A stretch of 64,000 nt of DNA, from the NCBI RefSeq assembly GCF_014203155.1, contig NZ_JACHIK010000008.1, positions 153,266 through 217,265 of the forward strand. The letters run 5' to 3'. Shown in pieces: positions 27,100 to 36,558 of the stretch (the first letter of the stretch is position 1; every line of letters begins with the position of its first letter). The DNA comes from Shinella fusca. GTDB lineage: Bacteria > Pseudomonadota > Alphaproteobacteria > Rhizobiales > Rhizobiaceae. The position numbers and the translations under genes are program-made. The notes beneath the pieces are model-generated. The model saw nothing but the letters and a program-made list of their open reading frames with translations. It ran no database searches and was not told the origin of the DNA.

Positions 27100-30000
27100 T
27101 CAGGTGCGGGCGGCGAGGCGGTCTATGGCGTTCTGGGTGGAAGCGCCGAAGTCGCCGTCGATCGGGCCGTTGTAGTAGCCGCGGTCCTTCAGTATCTGCT
27201 GGAATTCCTTGCGGAACTGCGGCGTGAAGTTCGCGGGCGAGCCTTTCAGCTCCTGCAGCTTGCCGGCATCGCCCCCCTCGACGCTGGCGGCGGCCCAGCG
27301 GGCAGCTTCCTTCGCATCGGCGCGGGTGCCGAGGCCCTGGTCGTAGAGGCGCGAGAGATTGCCCATGGCATAAGTGTTGCCGCCATTGGCCGCCTTCTCG
27401 TACCAGTCGCGGGCCTGGGCATAGTCCTGCGTCACGCCGTTGCCGACGTCGTAGAGCCAGCCGAGCGAGGCCATCGAATAGTAGTCGTTGAAGGCTGCCG
27501 CCTTCTCGTACCACTTGCGCGCTTCGGCATAGTCGACCGGAACGCCAAGGCCCGCCTGATAGGCGTAGCCGACCGAGGACATGGCGTTGATGTCGCCGCC
27601 TTCCGCGCCCTTCTTGTACCAGTCGAGCGAGGCGGCATAGTCCTTCGCCGTGCCGAGGCCCTCCCGGTAGAACCAGCCCATGGTCGCCTCGGCATTGGCA
27701 TAGCCCTGCTCGGCGGCCTTGCGATACCACTTGATCGCCTCGTCATAGTCCTTGCGCGTGCCGTTGTAGCCCTCGCGGTAGAGCCAGCCGAGGGAGGCCT
27801 GCGCATAGGGGTTGCCGGCGTTCGAGGCCTCCTCGAACATCCGCGTGCCCTTGGCCATGTCGACCGGGCCGTCCGTGCCGTAGATCGAGTACCAGGCAAG
27901 GTTCGTCAGCGCGTAGAGGTTCCCCTCGTCGGCGGCCTTCTGGTAGTGCTCGCGGGCCTTCGGATAGTTGCGCGCCGCGTCATGGGCGCGGCCCAGCATG
28001 TTGCGGACGGAATTGTCCGACGGGTTGGCGTTGAGCGCGGCCTCGCAGACCGGGATCGCCCGGCCGTAGTCGATCTGCGCGAAGAGCTTGCCGGCAAAGC
28101 CCGGACGCAGGTTCGGCTCGCCCGCAAGCTCGTAGCACTGGTCGATATCCGAACCGCCGAGCACCGTCGTCGACGTATCCGTCGTGGTGTTGGTGTTGGA
28201 GAGGGTCGTCGCATCATTGCGGCCGGCCGCCAGCTTGTCGATGGCGGCAAGCGTCGCGGGGCCGAATTCGCCGTCCGAGGTGCCGCTGTAGTAGCCGCGC
28301 TCGCGCAGCAGGTCCTGCATGCCCTGGCGGAAGGCCACGGTGAAGTTGGCCGGCGTCTCCTTCATCTCCTTCAGCTTGCCCGGATCGCCGCTTTCGACGG
28401 CGGCCGCGGCCCAGCGCACGGCCTCCTTGGCGTCGGCCGGCGTGCCGAGGCCCTGGTCGTAGAGGCGCGAGAGATTGCCCATGGCATAGGCGCTGCCGGC
28501 ATTGGCCGCCTTCTCGTACCAGTAGCGGGCCTCCACATAGTCCTGCTTCACGCCGTTGCCGACGTCATAGAGCCAGGCGAGCGAGGCCATCGAGTAGGAA
28601 TCGCCGATATTGGCGGCCTTCTCGTACCAGACCTTCGCCTCGGCATAGTCCTGCGCCGTGCCGAGGCCGTTCTGGTAGGCCCAGCCGAGCGAAGACATGG
28701 CATTGGCATCGCCCGCGTCCGCCGCCTTACGATACCAGGCGAGCGACTGGACATAATCCTGCGAGACGCCGAGGCCCTCGCGGTAGAACCAGCCCATCGT
28801 CGCCATGGCATTGGCATAGCCCTGATTGGCGGACTGCTGGTACCACTTCACCGCCTCGTTGTAGTCCTGCCGCGTGCCGCCGTAGCCTTCGCGGTAGAGC
28901 CAGCCGAGCGAGGCCTGGCCATAGGAATTACCGGCGATCGCCGCCTTCTCGAACATCGAGAGGCCCTTGGCGACATCGACCGGGCCGTCCGTGCCGTAGA
29001 CCGAGAACCAGGCGAGGTTCGTCATGGCATACATGTTGCCGAGCTCGATCGCCTTCTCGTAGTTGCGCCGCGCCTCGACATAGTTGCGGTCGGCGTCGTG
29101 TGCGCGGCCGAGCAGGTTGACGAGCATGCCGTCGGACGGGTTCTCGTTGACGGCCTGCGCGCAGGCGGCGAGCGCCCGCTTGGCGTCGATTTTCAGGAAG
29201 GCGACGCCCATGAAGCCGGGCAGCGACTGCGGCTCGCCGGCCAGCAGGAAGCAGTCCCGCGAGGCCGGCGTCTCCTTGCCGGCGACATCGACGCTGAGGC
29301 CCTTCTTCGGTTCCAGCGCGGCGATCAGGTGCTCGGCGTCGGCGCGATGCCTGCTGCCCGGATAGCGCTCGATGAAGCGCTGGAGGGCGGCCGCGTCGGT
29401 CGATTCCTTCAATGCGTCCCAAGCAATGCCGGCCGCATCCTGCCCTTCGTTCTCGGTCGCCTCCTTGAGGCTGGCGAGCTTCTTTTCCGCCAGCATCTTG
29501 TAGACCGGGTCCTTGCCGTGCTTGGCGAGGAAGGCGTTGAGCAGTTCCTCGTCGGCAAGGTCGCGGATGTTCTGCCAGTCGGCGGCAGCTTCCGACTGGC
29601 CGTTCGGCGAGACCTCCTGCGTGTTGCCGCTGTTGGTGACGTTGATGTTCACTTCCTTGATGTTCAGGAAGATCTGCGCGCCGCCGAGCGAGCCGTAGAC
29701 GAAGGGCTCCTGCTCGCGGTTGGTGGCTTCCACCACCTCGTCGCGCACCTTGCCGAGCGCGATGCGCACGTCGAGGCCGGGTTCGGTGAGATATTTGGCG
29801 AGCGCCGTGGCGAAGGGGCTGTTCCGCCCCTCCCCGTCGAGCGCCACCGTGCCGGCCTTCGAGGCGAAGGCGATCAGCGTGTCGGCCGATTCGGGCTCGA
29901 CGCGGGCAAGGCCGCGCGTGACGGCGCGCGTGCCGATGGACCGGCTCATCGAGGCGGCGAAGGGATTGTTGCGGCAGGCATCGAGAATGAAGAGCTTGAG

Positions 30001-30438
30001 CTTCTTGGCGCCTTCCAGCGAGCGCTGCACGCGGTCGATGGCGACGCTCTCATCCTCCACGTCGCGGTCGCTCTTCAGCGCCGCGTCGACGGGGATGAGA
30101 TAATTGACCCCGTTCATCTCCATGGCGTGGCCGGAATAGTAGACCACGGCCATCTCGGCATCCACGGATTCGTCCTCGAACTCGCGCAGCGCCTTGACCA
30201 TGGCGGCGCGGTCGAGATCGAAGACGGTCTTCACGGAATCGAAGCCCGCCGCCTCGAACGCCGAGCGCATCAGCTCCACGTCGTTGGCAGGATTGTTGAG
30301 CGGGGCGGTCTCCTCGTATTTCTCATTGCCGATCAGAAGCGCAACGCGTTTGGCCTCGGCGGCGCCCGCATTGAACACAACGACAGCGATGGAGACTAAC
30401 AAGACCGGCGCCCAGCGGTTCGTCATTCGCCTGAACAT
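27100..30438 (-). CDS. Exported caspase-like (peptidase C14) protein with 12 Sel1 repeats and two PG-binding-like domains
   Basis: This 1112-residue protein has a signal peptide (about 1-29, ending AGAAEA) and a caspase-fold domain (about 30-255) with the catalytic pair His104 (YYSGHAMEM) and Cys155 (LDACRNNPF). After a linker come two homologous blocks of about 345 residues (about 395-745 and 767-1112). Each block has a C..LAGEP..PGF start, a TPR-like LGRAHDA segment, six Sel1-type repeats (GWLYREGYG, GWFYREGLG, SRLYDQGLG and others) and a peptidoglycan-binding-like tail (RERGYYSGTSDGEFGPAT; KDRGYYNGPIDGDFGAST). The layout suggests a periplasmic caspase homologue that docks on partners or cell wall. 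Function is not known; it stands alone. Confidence 0.88.
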   Translation of the reverse strand: MFRRMTNRWAPVLLVSIAVVVFNAGAAEAKRVALLIGNEKYEETAPLNNPANDVELMRSAFEAAGFDSVKTVFDLDRAAMVKALREFEDESVDAEMAVVYYSGHAMEMNGVNYLIPVDAALKSDRDVEDESVAIDRVQRSLEGAKKLKLFILDACRNNPFAASMSRSIGTRAVTRGLARVEPESADTLIAFASKAGTVALDGEGRNSPFATALAKYLTEPGLDVRIALGKVRDEVVEATNREQEPFVYGSLGGAQIFLNIKEVNINVTNSGNTQEVSPNGQSEAAADWQNIRDLADEELLNAFLAKHGKDPVYKMLAEKKLASLKEATENEGQDAAGIAWDALKESTDAAALQRFIERYPGSRHRADAEHLIAALEPKKGLSVDVAGKETPASRDCFLLAGEPQSLPGFMGVAFLKIDAKRALAACAQAVNENPSDGMLVNLLGRAHDADRNYVEARRNYEKAIELGNMYAMTNLAWFSVYGTDGPVDVAKGLSMFEKAAIAGNSYGQASLGWLYREGYGGTRQDYNEAVKWYQQSANQGYANAMATMGWFYREGLGVSQDYVQSLAWYRKAADAGDANAMSSLGWAYQNGLGTAQDYAEAKVWYEKAANIGDSYSMASLAWLYDVGNGVKQDYVEARYWYEKAANAGSAYAMGNLSRLYDQGLGTPADAKEAVRWAAAAVESGDPGKLKEMKETPANFTVAFRQGMQDLLRERGYYSGTSDGEFGPATLAAIDKLAAGRNDATTLSNTNTTTDTSTTVLGGSDIDQCYELAGEPNLRPGFAGKLFAQIDYGRAIPVCEAALNANPSDNSVRNMLGRAHDAARNYPKAREHYQKAADEGNLYALTNLAWYSIYGTDGPVDMAKGTRMFEEASNAGNPYAQASLGWLYREGYNGTRKDYDEAIKWYRKAAEQGYANAEATMGWFYREGLGTAKDYAASLDWYKKGAEGGDINAMSSVGYAYQAGLGVPVDYAEARKWYEKAAAFNDYYSMASLGWLYDVGNGVTQDYAQARDWYEKAANGGNTYAMGNLSRLYDQGLGTRADAKEAARWAAASVEGGDAGKLQELKGSPANFTPQFRKEFQQILKDRGYYNGPIDGDFGASTQNAIDRLAART

Positions 30439-30525
30439 GCCCTTCCCTCCGGCATTATTGCCGAGAGTATTACGTATGGCATGGGCCGTTTCAATGCGGC
30501 CGCGCGCGGATTTTTTTCGGAAATC

Positions 30526-31647
30526 TCACGTATCGGGCACATCGACCCAGCGCGCCTCGCGGAAGGACTGCGCCATGGCGTGCACGGACTTCTCGATGCG
30601 AAGGCCGTGGTTGAAATCGATGGAGTGGGTGGCCATGCCGGCGATGGCGGCGATCAGCTCGCGGCATTCGATGACCTTGAGGTCGTTGAAGCCGAGGCCG
30701 TGGCCGGGCGCGGGCACGAAGCGGTCGTAGGGCTTGTGGTGCGGGGCCGTCAGGATGGTCGAAAACCCCTGCTCGGCCGGCCGGCCGGCCGTCGTATAAA
30801 GCTGGAACTCGTTCATGCGCTCTTGGTCGTAGAGGATCGAGCCCTTCGAGCCGTAGACCTGCAGGGCGATGCGGCCCTTGCGGCCCCAGGCGGAGCGGTT
30901 GGCCATCAGCACGCCGGAAATGCCGGCGGGAAGGCGCATGAGGACGCTGGCGATGTCGTGGTTCTCCACGGCGCGGCGCCCGCCGTCCTTCAACGGACGG
31001 TCCGCGTAGGGCTTTGCCAGAGAGGCGATGACGGCCTCGACATGGCCGAAGAGGCTCCACAGCAGCGAAAGCGGATGCACGGCGAAATCGTCGAGCGCGC
31101 CGTAGCCGGAGGCCGCCTCGCTCTTCCAGTAGAAGGGCGCCTCGGGATCGGCCATGAAGTCCTCGTCCATCTCCACGCGCACATGGTTGACCGTGCCGAT
31201 GGCCCCCTCGTCGATCAGCGAGCGGATGTGCCGCATCACCGGGTTCTGGATATAATTGTAGCCCATGATCGCCACCTTGCCGGAGGAGCGCTGGGCGGCG
31301 AGCATGCGTTCGGCATCGGCGAGCGAGGTCGCCATCGGCTTTTCGCACCAGACATGCTTGCCGGCTTCCAGCGCGGCGATCGCCATCTCGGCGTGGAACT
31401 GGTTGGGCGTGGTGATAGAGATGACGTCGACCGCCGGATCCGACAGCAATTCGCGCCAGTCGCCCGTCGAGCGGGAGAAGCCGAATTCACGGGCGCGGAC
31501 GGCGGCAAGCTCCGCATTGGCCTCGGCGAGGAACACGAGGCGAGGCCGCTCGACATCCCCGAAGACGGCGGCGACATTGTTCCAGGCGAGCGCATGGCAC
31601 TTGCCCATGTAGCCGGTGCCGATCAAGCCTACTCCCAAAGCCTTCAT
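30526..31647 (-). CDS. Gfo/Idh/MocA-family oxidoreductase (inositol or related sugar)
   Basis: This 373-residue NAD(P)-dependent dehydrogenase has an N-terminal Rossmann motif VGLIGTGYMGKCHA (about 6-19), the signature CEKPMATSLADAE with the catalytic Lys, and a C-terminal substrate domain including the His of LDDFAVHPLSL. It is divergent from the RpiR-type regulator of the iol cluster, so it probably acts on inositol, an inositol isomer or a derived sugar. Classical IolG is shorter (about 330 residues), and the longer inter-domain region here is more like the scyllo-inositol or MocA-type branch. The exact substrate is open. Confidence 0.85.
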   Translation of the reverse strand: MKALGVGLIGTGYMGKCHALAWNNVAAVFGDVERPRLVFLAEANAELAAVRAREFGFSRSTGDWRELLSDPAVDVISITTPNQFHAEMAIAALEAGKHVWCEKPMATSLADAERMLAAQRSSGKVAIMGYNYIQNPVMRHIRSLIDEGAIGTVNHVRVEMDEDFMADPEAPFYWKSEAASGYGALDDFAVHPLSLLWSLFGHVEAVIASLAKPYADRPLKDGGRRAVENHDIASVLMRLPAGISGVLMANRSAWGRKGRIALQVYGSKGSILYDQERMNEFQLYTTAGRPAEQGFSTILTAPHHKPYDRFVPAPGHGLGFNDLKVIECRELIAAIAGMATHSIDFNHGLRIEKSVHAMAQSFREARWVDVPDT

Positions 31648-31734
31648 GACATCTCCTCTATCCGCTTTGCCGGCATCTCCGCGTCATCCGTAACGGGAAA
31701 GATCTGGAACGAGAACTATCCTTCGCAACCATAT

Positions 31735-31748
31735 GGAATATTTATTTC
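31735..31748. promoter_or_regulatory. Near-consensus IolR (RpiR) site in divergent promoter
   Basis: GGAA-TATTTA-TTTC differs by one base from GGAA-N6-TTCC, the motif I recall for the IolR regulator of Sinorhizobium. It lies 39 bp before the regulator's start codon, between the divergent dehydrogenase and regulator genes. Confidence 0.45.
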
Positions 31749-31786
31749 ATTTGTCGCAGAATGGCCGCAGGCAAAAGGATGGATCC

Positions 31787-32659
31787 ATGGACAACAGCGA
31801 AGCGGCCCTTGCGCGTGTGCCGCGCGATTTCGACAGCCTGCGCAGCGTCATCATAGAGCGAAAGGCAGCCATGCCCAAGCGGCTTGCGCAGGTCGCGGCC
31901 TATGCGCTTTCCAACCCAGACGACATGGCTTTCGGCACCGCCGCCAGCATCGCCGCGGCAGCGGACGTGCAGCCCTCCACGCTGGTGCGCCTTGCCCATC
32001 ACCTCGGCTACGAGGGCTTTTCCGACCTGCAGAACGTCTTTCGCGCCCGCCTGCGCGACCGTACGCTTTCCTACGAGGAACGCCTTCTTTCTCTTGAAGC
32101 CGGCGCATCGGCCGACAGCGACACGGAGCTGCTGTCCGGTTTCATCAACGCGGCCAGCCAATCCCTCTCGCGCCTTGCCGGCACCATCGACGGGCGGACC
32201 TTCTCGAAATCCGTCGACCTGCTCGCCCGGGCCGAGACGATCTACCTCGTCGCCAAGCGCCGCTCCTACCCGCTGACGGCGCATATCGCCTATGCCTTCG
32301 GCAAGCTCGGCATCCGCCACCAGACCATCGCCTCGCCGAACGGCATCGACGCGGAAATCGCCGGGTTCGCGACGGAAAGGGATGCGGTGCTCGCCGCAAG
32401 CTTCGCGCCCTATGCGGCCGAAAGCCTGGCGCAGGCGCAGGCGCTCGCCGCCCGCGGCGTGCCGATCGTCGCCATCACCGATTCGGTCTTCTCCCCGCTC
32501 GCGGCCGCCGCCACCCACTGGCTGGAAGTGTCGGAGGCGGACCATGCCGGCTTCCGTTCGCTTTCCGCCTCGATGGCGCTCGCCATGGCCCTGCCCGTCG
32601 CCATCGCGGAACGGCGCCGCAGCCTCAGGCGAGGCGCGCCGCGGAACGCCATGGAATAG
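31787..32659 (+). CDS. iolR: RpiR-family transcriptional regulator, IolR-type
   Basis: This 290-residue regulator has an N-terminal HTH_6 domain (about 12-90: KRLAQVAAYALSNPDDMAFG, QPSTLVRLAHHLGYEGFSDLQ) and a C-terminal SIS sugar-isomerase-like sensor domain (about 125-270: TIYLVAKRRSYPLTAHIAYAF and VPIVAITDSVFSPLA). In rhizobia the regulator of inositol catabolism is of this type and represses iol genes until an inositol breakdown intermediate is made. The ATG at 31787 has AAAAGGA upstream. It is the first gene in the iolR-iolC-D-E-B direction, and sites matching the IolR motif flank it. Confidence 0.9.
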   Translation: MDNSEAALARVPRDFDSLRSVIIERKAAMPKRLAQVAAYALSNPDDMAFGTAASIAAAADVQPSTLVRLAHHLGYEGFSDLQNVFRARLRDRTLSYEERLLSLEAGASADSDTELLSGFINAASQSLSRLAGTIDGRTFSKSVDLLARAETIYLVAKRRSYPLTAHIAYAFGKLGIRHQTIASPNGIDAEIAGFATERDAVLAASFAPYAAESLAQAQALAARGVPIVAITDSVFSPLAAAATHWLEVSEADHAGFRSLSASMALAMALPVAIAERRRSLRRGAPRNAME

Positions 32660-32663
32660 AAAC

Positions 32664-32677
32664 GGAATGCCTATTCC
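32664..32677. promoter_or_regulatory. Exact GGAA-N6-TTCC motif upstream of iolC
   Basis: GGAA-TGCCTA-TTCC matches the recalled IolR consensus exactly, 84 bp before the iolC start and just after the regulator's stop codon (32659). It suggests separate control of iolCDEB by the regulator. Confidence 0.6.
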
Positions 32678-32693
32678 GAATTGACAGGATAAT

Positions 32694-32707
32694 GGAATTC
32701 ATGTTTC
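32694..32707. promoter_or_regulatory. Second, near-consensus IolR-type site upstream of iolC
   Basis: GGAA-TTCATG-TTTC lies 30 bp downstream of the exact site, with the same one-base deviation (TTTC for TTCC) as the site at 31735. The 30-bp centre-to-centre spacing is close to three helical turns. Confidence 0.45.
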
Positions 32708-32761
32708 ATTTTCCGGCAATACCGAGCGGCGTGCACGATGCCGCAAGACCGGAGGGAAGAC

Positions 32762-34684
32762 ATGCCGACCATTGACCAGGACAAGACGCTCGACGTCATC
32801 ACCATCGGGCGCTCCTCCGTCGACCTCTACGGCCAGCAGCTCGGCACGCGTCTCGAGGACACCGCCTCCTTCGCCAAATCCGTCGGCGGCTGCCCGGCCA
32901 ACATCGCCATCGGCACCGCCCGTCTCGGCCTTAGGTCCGCGCTCATCACGCGCGTCGGCGACGAGCAGATGGGCCGCTTCATCCGCGAGCAATGCGCGCG
33001 AGAGGGCGTCAATGTGGACGGCATCAAGACGGATAAGGAACGGCTGACGGCGCTCGTTCTGCTCGCCATCGAGGCCGAAGGCGTCTCGCCGATGATCTTC
33101 GTGCGCACGGACTGCGCCGACATGGCGCTCAACGAGGGCGACGTGGACGAAGCCTTCGTGCGTTCCTCGCGCGCCGTGCTCGTCTCCGGCACGCATTTCT
33201 CGCGGCCCGACAGCGAGGCGGCGCAGCGCAAGGCGATCCGCATCGCCAGGCAATCGGGCGGCAAGGTCATCTTCGACATCGACTACCGGCCGAACCTCTG
33301 GGGCCTTGCCGGCCACGCCGAAGGCTTCGAGCGCTATGTGAAATCCGACCGCGTCTCGGCCATCATGAAATCCGTGTTGCCGGACTGCGACCTTATTGTC
33401 GGCACGGAAGAGGAGATCATGATCGCCTCCGGCGCCGACGACGTGCTCTCCTCGCTGAAAGCGATCCGCGCCGTCTCGCCCGCCACCATCGTCCTCAAGC
33501 GCGGCGCCATGGGCTGCATCGTCTATGACGGGCCGATATCGGACGACCTGGAGGACGGCATCGTCGGCCAGGGTTTTCCCATCGAGGTCTACAACGTGCT
33601 CGGCGCGGGCGATGCCTTCATGTCCGGCTTCCTGCGCGGCTGGCTCACTGGCGAGAACCACGCCACCTCCGCGACATGGGCCAATGCCTGCGGCGCCTTC
33701 GCCGTCTCGCGCCTGCTCTGCTCGCCGGAATATCCGAGCTGGGAGGAGCTTTCCTTCTTCCTCAAGAACGGCAGCAAACACCGTGCTCTCAGGAAGGACG
33801 AGGCGATCAACCATATCCACTGGGCGACGAATCGCAAGCAGGGCGACATCCCGCTCCTCATGGCGCTCGCCTGCGACCACCGCATGCAGCTCGTCGACAT
33901 CGCCGACGAGCTCGGCGTGCCGCACGAGAGGATTTCCGCGTTCAAGCGCCTCACCGTCGAGGCCGCCGCGCGCGTCGCCGAAGGCCGGCCGGGCTACGGC
34001 ATGCTGATCGACGAGCGCTTCGGGCGCGACGCCTTCTTCGACGCCGCGACGAAGGATTTCACCTGGCTCGGCCGGCCCGTCGAGCTGCCGGGATCGAAAC
34101 CTTTGCGCTTCGAATTCAGCCAGGACATCGGCTCGCAGCTCGTGGAATGGCCGGTCGACCATTGCATCAAGTGCCTGTGCTTCTATCATCCGGACGATCC
34201 GGCGGCGCTGAAGACCGAGCAGCAGGAAAAGCTGCGCACGCTTTTCGAGGCGGCGCGGCGCGTCGGGCGCGAACTGTTGATCGAGATCATCGCCGGCAAG
34301 AACGGGCCGCTCAAGGATGACACGGTCTCGACGGCGCTTCAGGAACTCTACGACCTCGGCATCAAGCCGGACTGGTGGAAGCTGGAGCCGCAGGCATCGA
34401 GCGCCGCATGGCGGAACATCGAGGCGGTGATCGCGAAGAACGACCCGTGGTGCCGCGGCATCGTGCTGCTCGGCCTCGAAGCGCCGGCCGAGGAGCTGGT
34501 GAAGGCTTTCGAGGCGACGAAGGCGGCGCCCGCCGTCAAGGGCTTTGCCGTCGGCCGCACGATCTTCATCGAGGCCGCGCGCGCCTGGATGGCCGGCCGG
34601 ATGGACGACGAGGCGGCGATTGCCGACATGGCCGGCCGCTTCCGCGCGCTGACCGACGCCTGGCTGAGAACGCGCGGGCTGTAA
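32762..34684 (+). CDS. iolC: Fused 5-dehydro-2-deoxygluconokinase / DUF2090 (IolC-IolJ-like)
   Basis: This 640-residue protein has an N-terminal PfkB kinase domain (about 1-325) with VGGCPANIAIGTARLG, FDIDYRPNLWG and the catalytic GAGDAFMSGF, followed by a DUF2090 domain (about 340-640: PLLMALACDHR, LLIEIIAGKNG, WWKLEPQAS). The kinase phosphorylates 2-deoxy-5-keto-gluconate; the DUF2090 part resembles a class I-type aldolase and is thought to replace or assist IolJ. This fusion is usual in alpha- and gammaproteobacterial iol clusters. The start at 32762 has GGAGGGA. It is followed 23 bp later by iolD. Confidence 0.95.
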   Translation: MPTIDQDKTLDVITIGRSSVDLYGQQLGTRLEDTASFAKSVGGCPANIAIGTARLGLRSALITRVGDEQMGRFIREQCAREGVNVDGIKTDKERLTALVLLAIEAEGVSPMIFVRTDCADMALNEGDVDEAFVRSSRAVLVSGTHFSRPDSEAAQRKAIRIARQSGGKVIFDIDYRPNLWGLAGHAEGFERYVKSDRVSAIMKSVLPDCDLIVGTEEEIMIASGADDVLSSLKAIRAVSPATIVLKRGAMGCIVYDGPISDDLEDGIVGQGFPIEVYNVLGAGDAFMSGFLRGWLTGENHATSATWANACGAFAVSRLLCSPEYPSWEELSFFLKNGSKHRALRKDEAINHIHWATNRKQGDIPLLMALACDHRMQLVDIADELGVPHERISAFKRLTVEAAARVAEGRPGYGMLIDERFGRDAFFDAATKDFTWLGRPVELPGSKPLRFEFSQDIGSQLVEWPVDHCIKCLCFYHPDDPAALKTEQQEKLRTLFEAARRVGRELLIEIIAGKNGPLKDDTVSTALQELYDLGIKPDWWKLEPQASSAAWRNIEAVIAKNDPWCRGIVLLGLEAPAEELVKAFEATKAAPAVKGFAVGRTIFIEAARAWMAGRMDDEAAIADMAGRFRALTDAWLRTRGL

Positions 34685-34707
34685 GAGAAAGATTTGGGAG
34701 GAATACG

Positions 34708-36558
34708 ATGGGCAAGACGATCCGGCTGACGATGGCGCAGGCCGTCGCGCATTTCCTGAAGGCGCAGATGACCGTGGTGGACGGCAGGAAGGTGCCGATC
34801 TTCGCGGGCGTCTGGGCCATTTTCGGCCACGGCAACGTCGCGGGCATGGGCGAAGCGCTCTATCAGGTGCGCGAGGCGCTGCCGACCTATCGCGCCCATA
34901 ACGAGCAGGGCATGGCGCATGCGGCCATCGCCTTCGCCAAGGCGAGCTTCCGCCAGCGTTTCATGGCCTGCACCACCTCCATCGGCCCCGGCGCGCTCAA
35001 CATGGTTACTGCCGCCGGCGTCGCTCATGTCAACCGCCTGCCCGTCCTGTTCCTGCCCGGCGACGTCTTCGCCAACCGCATCCCCGACCCGGTGCTCCAG
35101 CAGATCGAGGACTTCGGCGACGGCACCGTCTCGGTGAACGACGCCTTCCGCTGCGTCTCGCGCTATTTCGACCGCATCACCCGGCCCGAGCAGATCGTCC
35201 CCGCGCTGAAGCGCGCCATGCAGGTGCTGACCGACCCGGTCGATTGCGGCCCGGTGACGCTCTCGCTCTGCCAGGACGTGCAGGCCGAAGCCTACGACTA
35301 TCCCGTCAGCTTCTTCGAGGAAAAGATCTGGACGCAGCGCCGCCCGCGGCCGGACGCGGAGGAGCTTGCCGCCGCCATCGCAACGCTGCGCAAGGCTGAA
35401 AAGCCGCTGATCATCGCCGGCGGGGGCATCCTCTATTCGCAGGCGACGGCCGAGCTGAAGGCTTTTGCCGGCATGCACGGCATCCCGGTCGCCGTCACGC
35501 AGGCCGGCAAGTCGGCAATCCCCGACGATCATCCGCTCGCCATGGGCTCGGTCGGCGTCACCGGCACCTCGGCGGCCAACGCCTTTGCCGAGGAAGCGGA
35601 CGTCATCCTTGCCGTCGGCACGCGCCTCCAGGACTTCACCACCGGCTCCTGGGCGCTCTTCAAGAACGACACGGTGAAAATGATCGGCCTCAACACCGCC
35701 GCCTTCGACGCAGCCAAGCATGACGGCCAGCCGCTCGTCGCCGACGCGCGCGAGGGTCTGACGCTGCTTTCCGAGGCGCTCGGCGGCTGGAAGGCGCCGG
35801 CCGCGGTGGAATCCTCGGCAAAGGCCCGCAAGGACGAATGGATGGCCGCCGCCAACCGGGCGACCGCCGCGACCAACGCGGCGCTTCCCTCGGACGCGCA
35901 GGTCATCGGCGCGGTGCAGCGGAGCATCGGCGGGGAAAATTCCGTCCTCGTCTGCGCCGCCGGCGGGCTTCCGGGCGAGTTGCACAAGCTCTGGCAGGCC
36001 AACCGGCCGGGCGGCTACCACATGGAATACGGCTTTTCCTGCATGGGTTACGAGATCGCGGGCGGCCTCGGCGTGAAGCTGGCGCGGCCGGAGGCGGATG
36101 TCGTCGTCATGGTCGGCGACGGTTCCTACATGATGCTGAATTCCGAGCTTTCGACCTCGATCATGCTCGGCAAGAAGCTCACCGTCGTCGTGCTCGACAA
36201 CCGCGGCTACGGCTGCATCAACCGCCTGCAGATGGCGACCGGCGGGGCGAACTTCAACAACCTCCTCAAGGACGCGATGATCGAGGCCATGCCGGAGATC
36301 GACTTCCGGGCGCATGCCGAGAGCATGGGCGCCGTCGCCGTCAAGGTCTCCTCCATCGCCGACCTCGAAACGGCCATAAAGCAAAGCAAGGCGAACGAGC
36401 GCACCTCCGTCATCGTCATCGACACCGACCCGCTCATCACCACGCAGGACGGCGGCCACTGGTGGGACGTCGCCGTGCCCGAGGTCAGCCCGCGCGGCGA
36501 GGTCAACGCGGCGCGCGAAGCTTATGTGAAGGCGCTCGAAGCCCAGCGGATCGGCTAG
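34708..36558 (+). CDS. iolD: 3D-(3,5/4)-trihydroxycyclohexane-1,2-dione hydrolase
   Basis: IolD is a thiamine diphosphate enzyme that opens the ring of the inositol-derived diketone to 5-deoxy-glucuronate. The 616-residue product has the N-terminal TPP-PYR domain (RAHNEQGMAHAAIAFAKASF, with the catalytic Glu), the central domain (KPLIIAGGGILYSQA) and the C-terminal TPP-binding motif GDGSYMMLNSEL through VVVLDNRGYGCINRLQ. The ATG at 34708 follows GGGAGG. It is separated from iolE by a RIME-like repeat. Confidence 0.96.
   Translation: MGKTIRLTMAQAVAHFLKAQMTVVDGRKVPIFAGVWAIFGHGNVAGMGEALYQVREALPTYRAHNEQGMAHAAIAFAKASFRQRFMACTTSIGPGALNMVTAAGVAHVNRLPVLFLPGDVFANRIPDPVLQQIEDFGDGTVSVNDAFRCVSRYFDRITRPEQIVPALKRAMQVLTDPVDCGPVTLSLCQDVQAEAYDYPVSFFEEKIWTQRRPRPDAEELAAAIATLRKAEKPLIIAGGGILYSQATAELKAFAGMHGIPVAVTQAGKSAIPDDHPLAMGSVGVTGTSAANAFAEEADVILAVGTRLQDFTTGSWALFKNDTVKMIGLNTAAFDAAKHDGQPLVADAREGLTLLSEALGGWKAPAAVESSAKARKDEWMAAANRATAATNAALPSDAQVIGAVQRSIGGENSVLVCAAGGLPGELHKLWQANRPGGYHMEYGFSCMGYEIAGGLGVKLARPEADVVVMVGDGSYMMLNSELSTSIMLGKKLTVVVLDNRGYGCINRLQMATGGANFNNLLKDAMIEAMPEIDFRAHAESMGAVAVKVSSIADLETAIKQSKANERTSVIVIDTDPLITTQDGGHWWDVAVPEVSPRGEVNAAREAYVKALEAQRIG

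Noticed and set aside
27064..30399. 1111-codon ORF on the plus strand opposite the caspase-like gene
   Set aside because: It is the antisense of a repetitive, G/C-rich gene; the product is low-complexity Arg/Val/Gly and matches no family. Long antisense ORFs are expected at this base composition.
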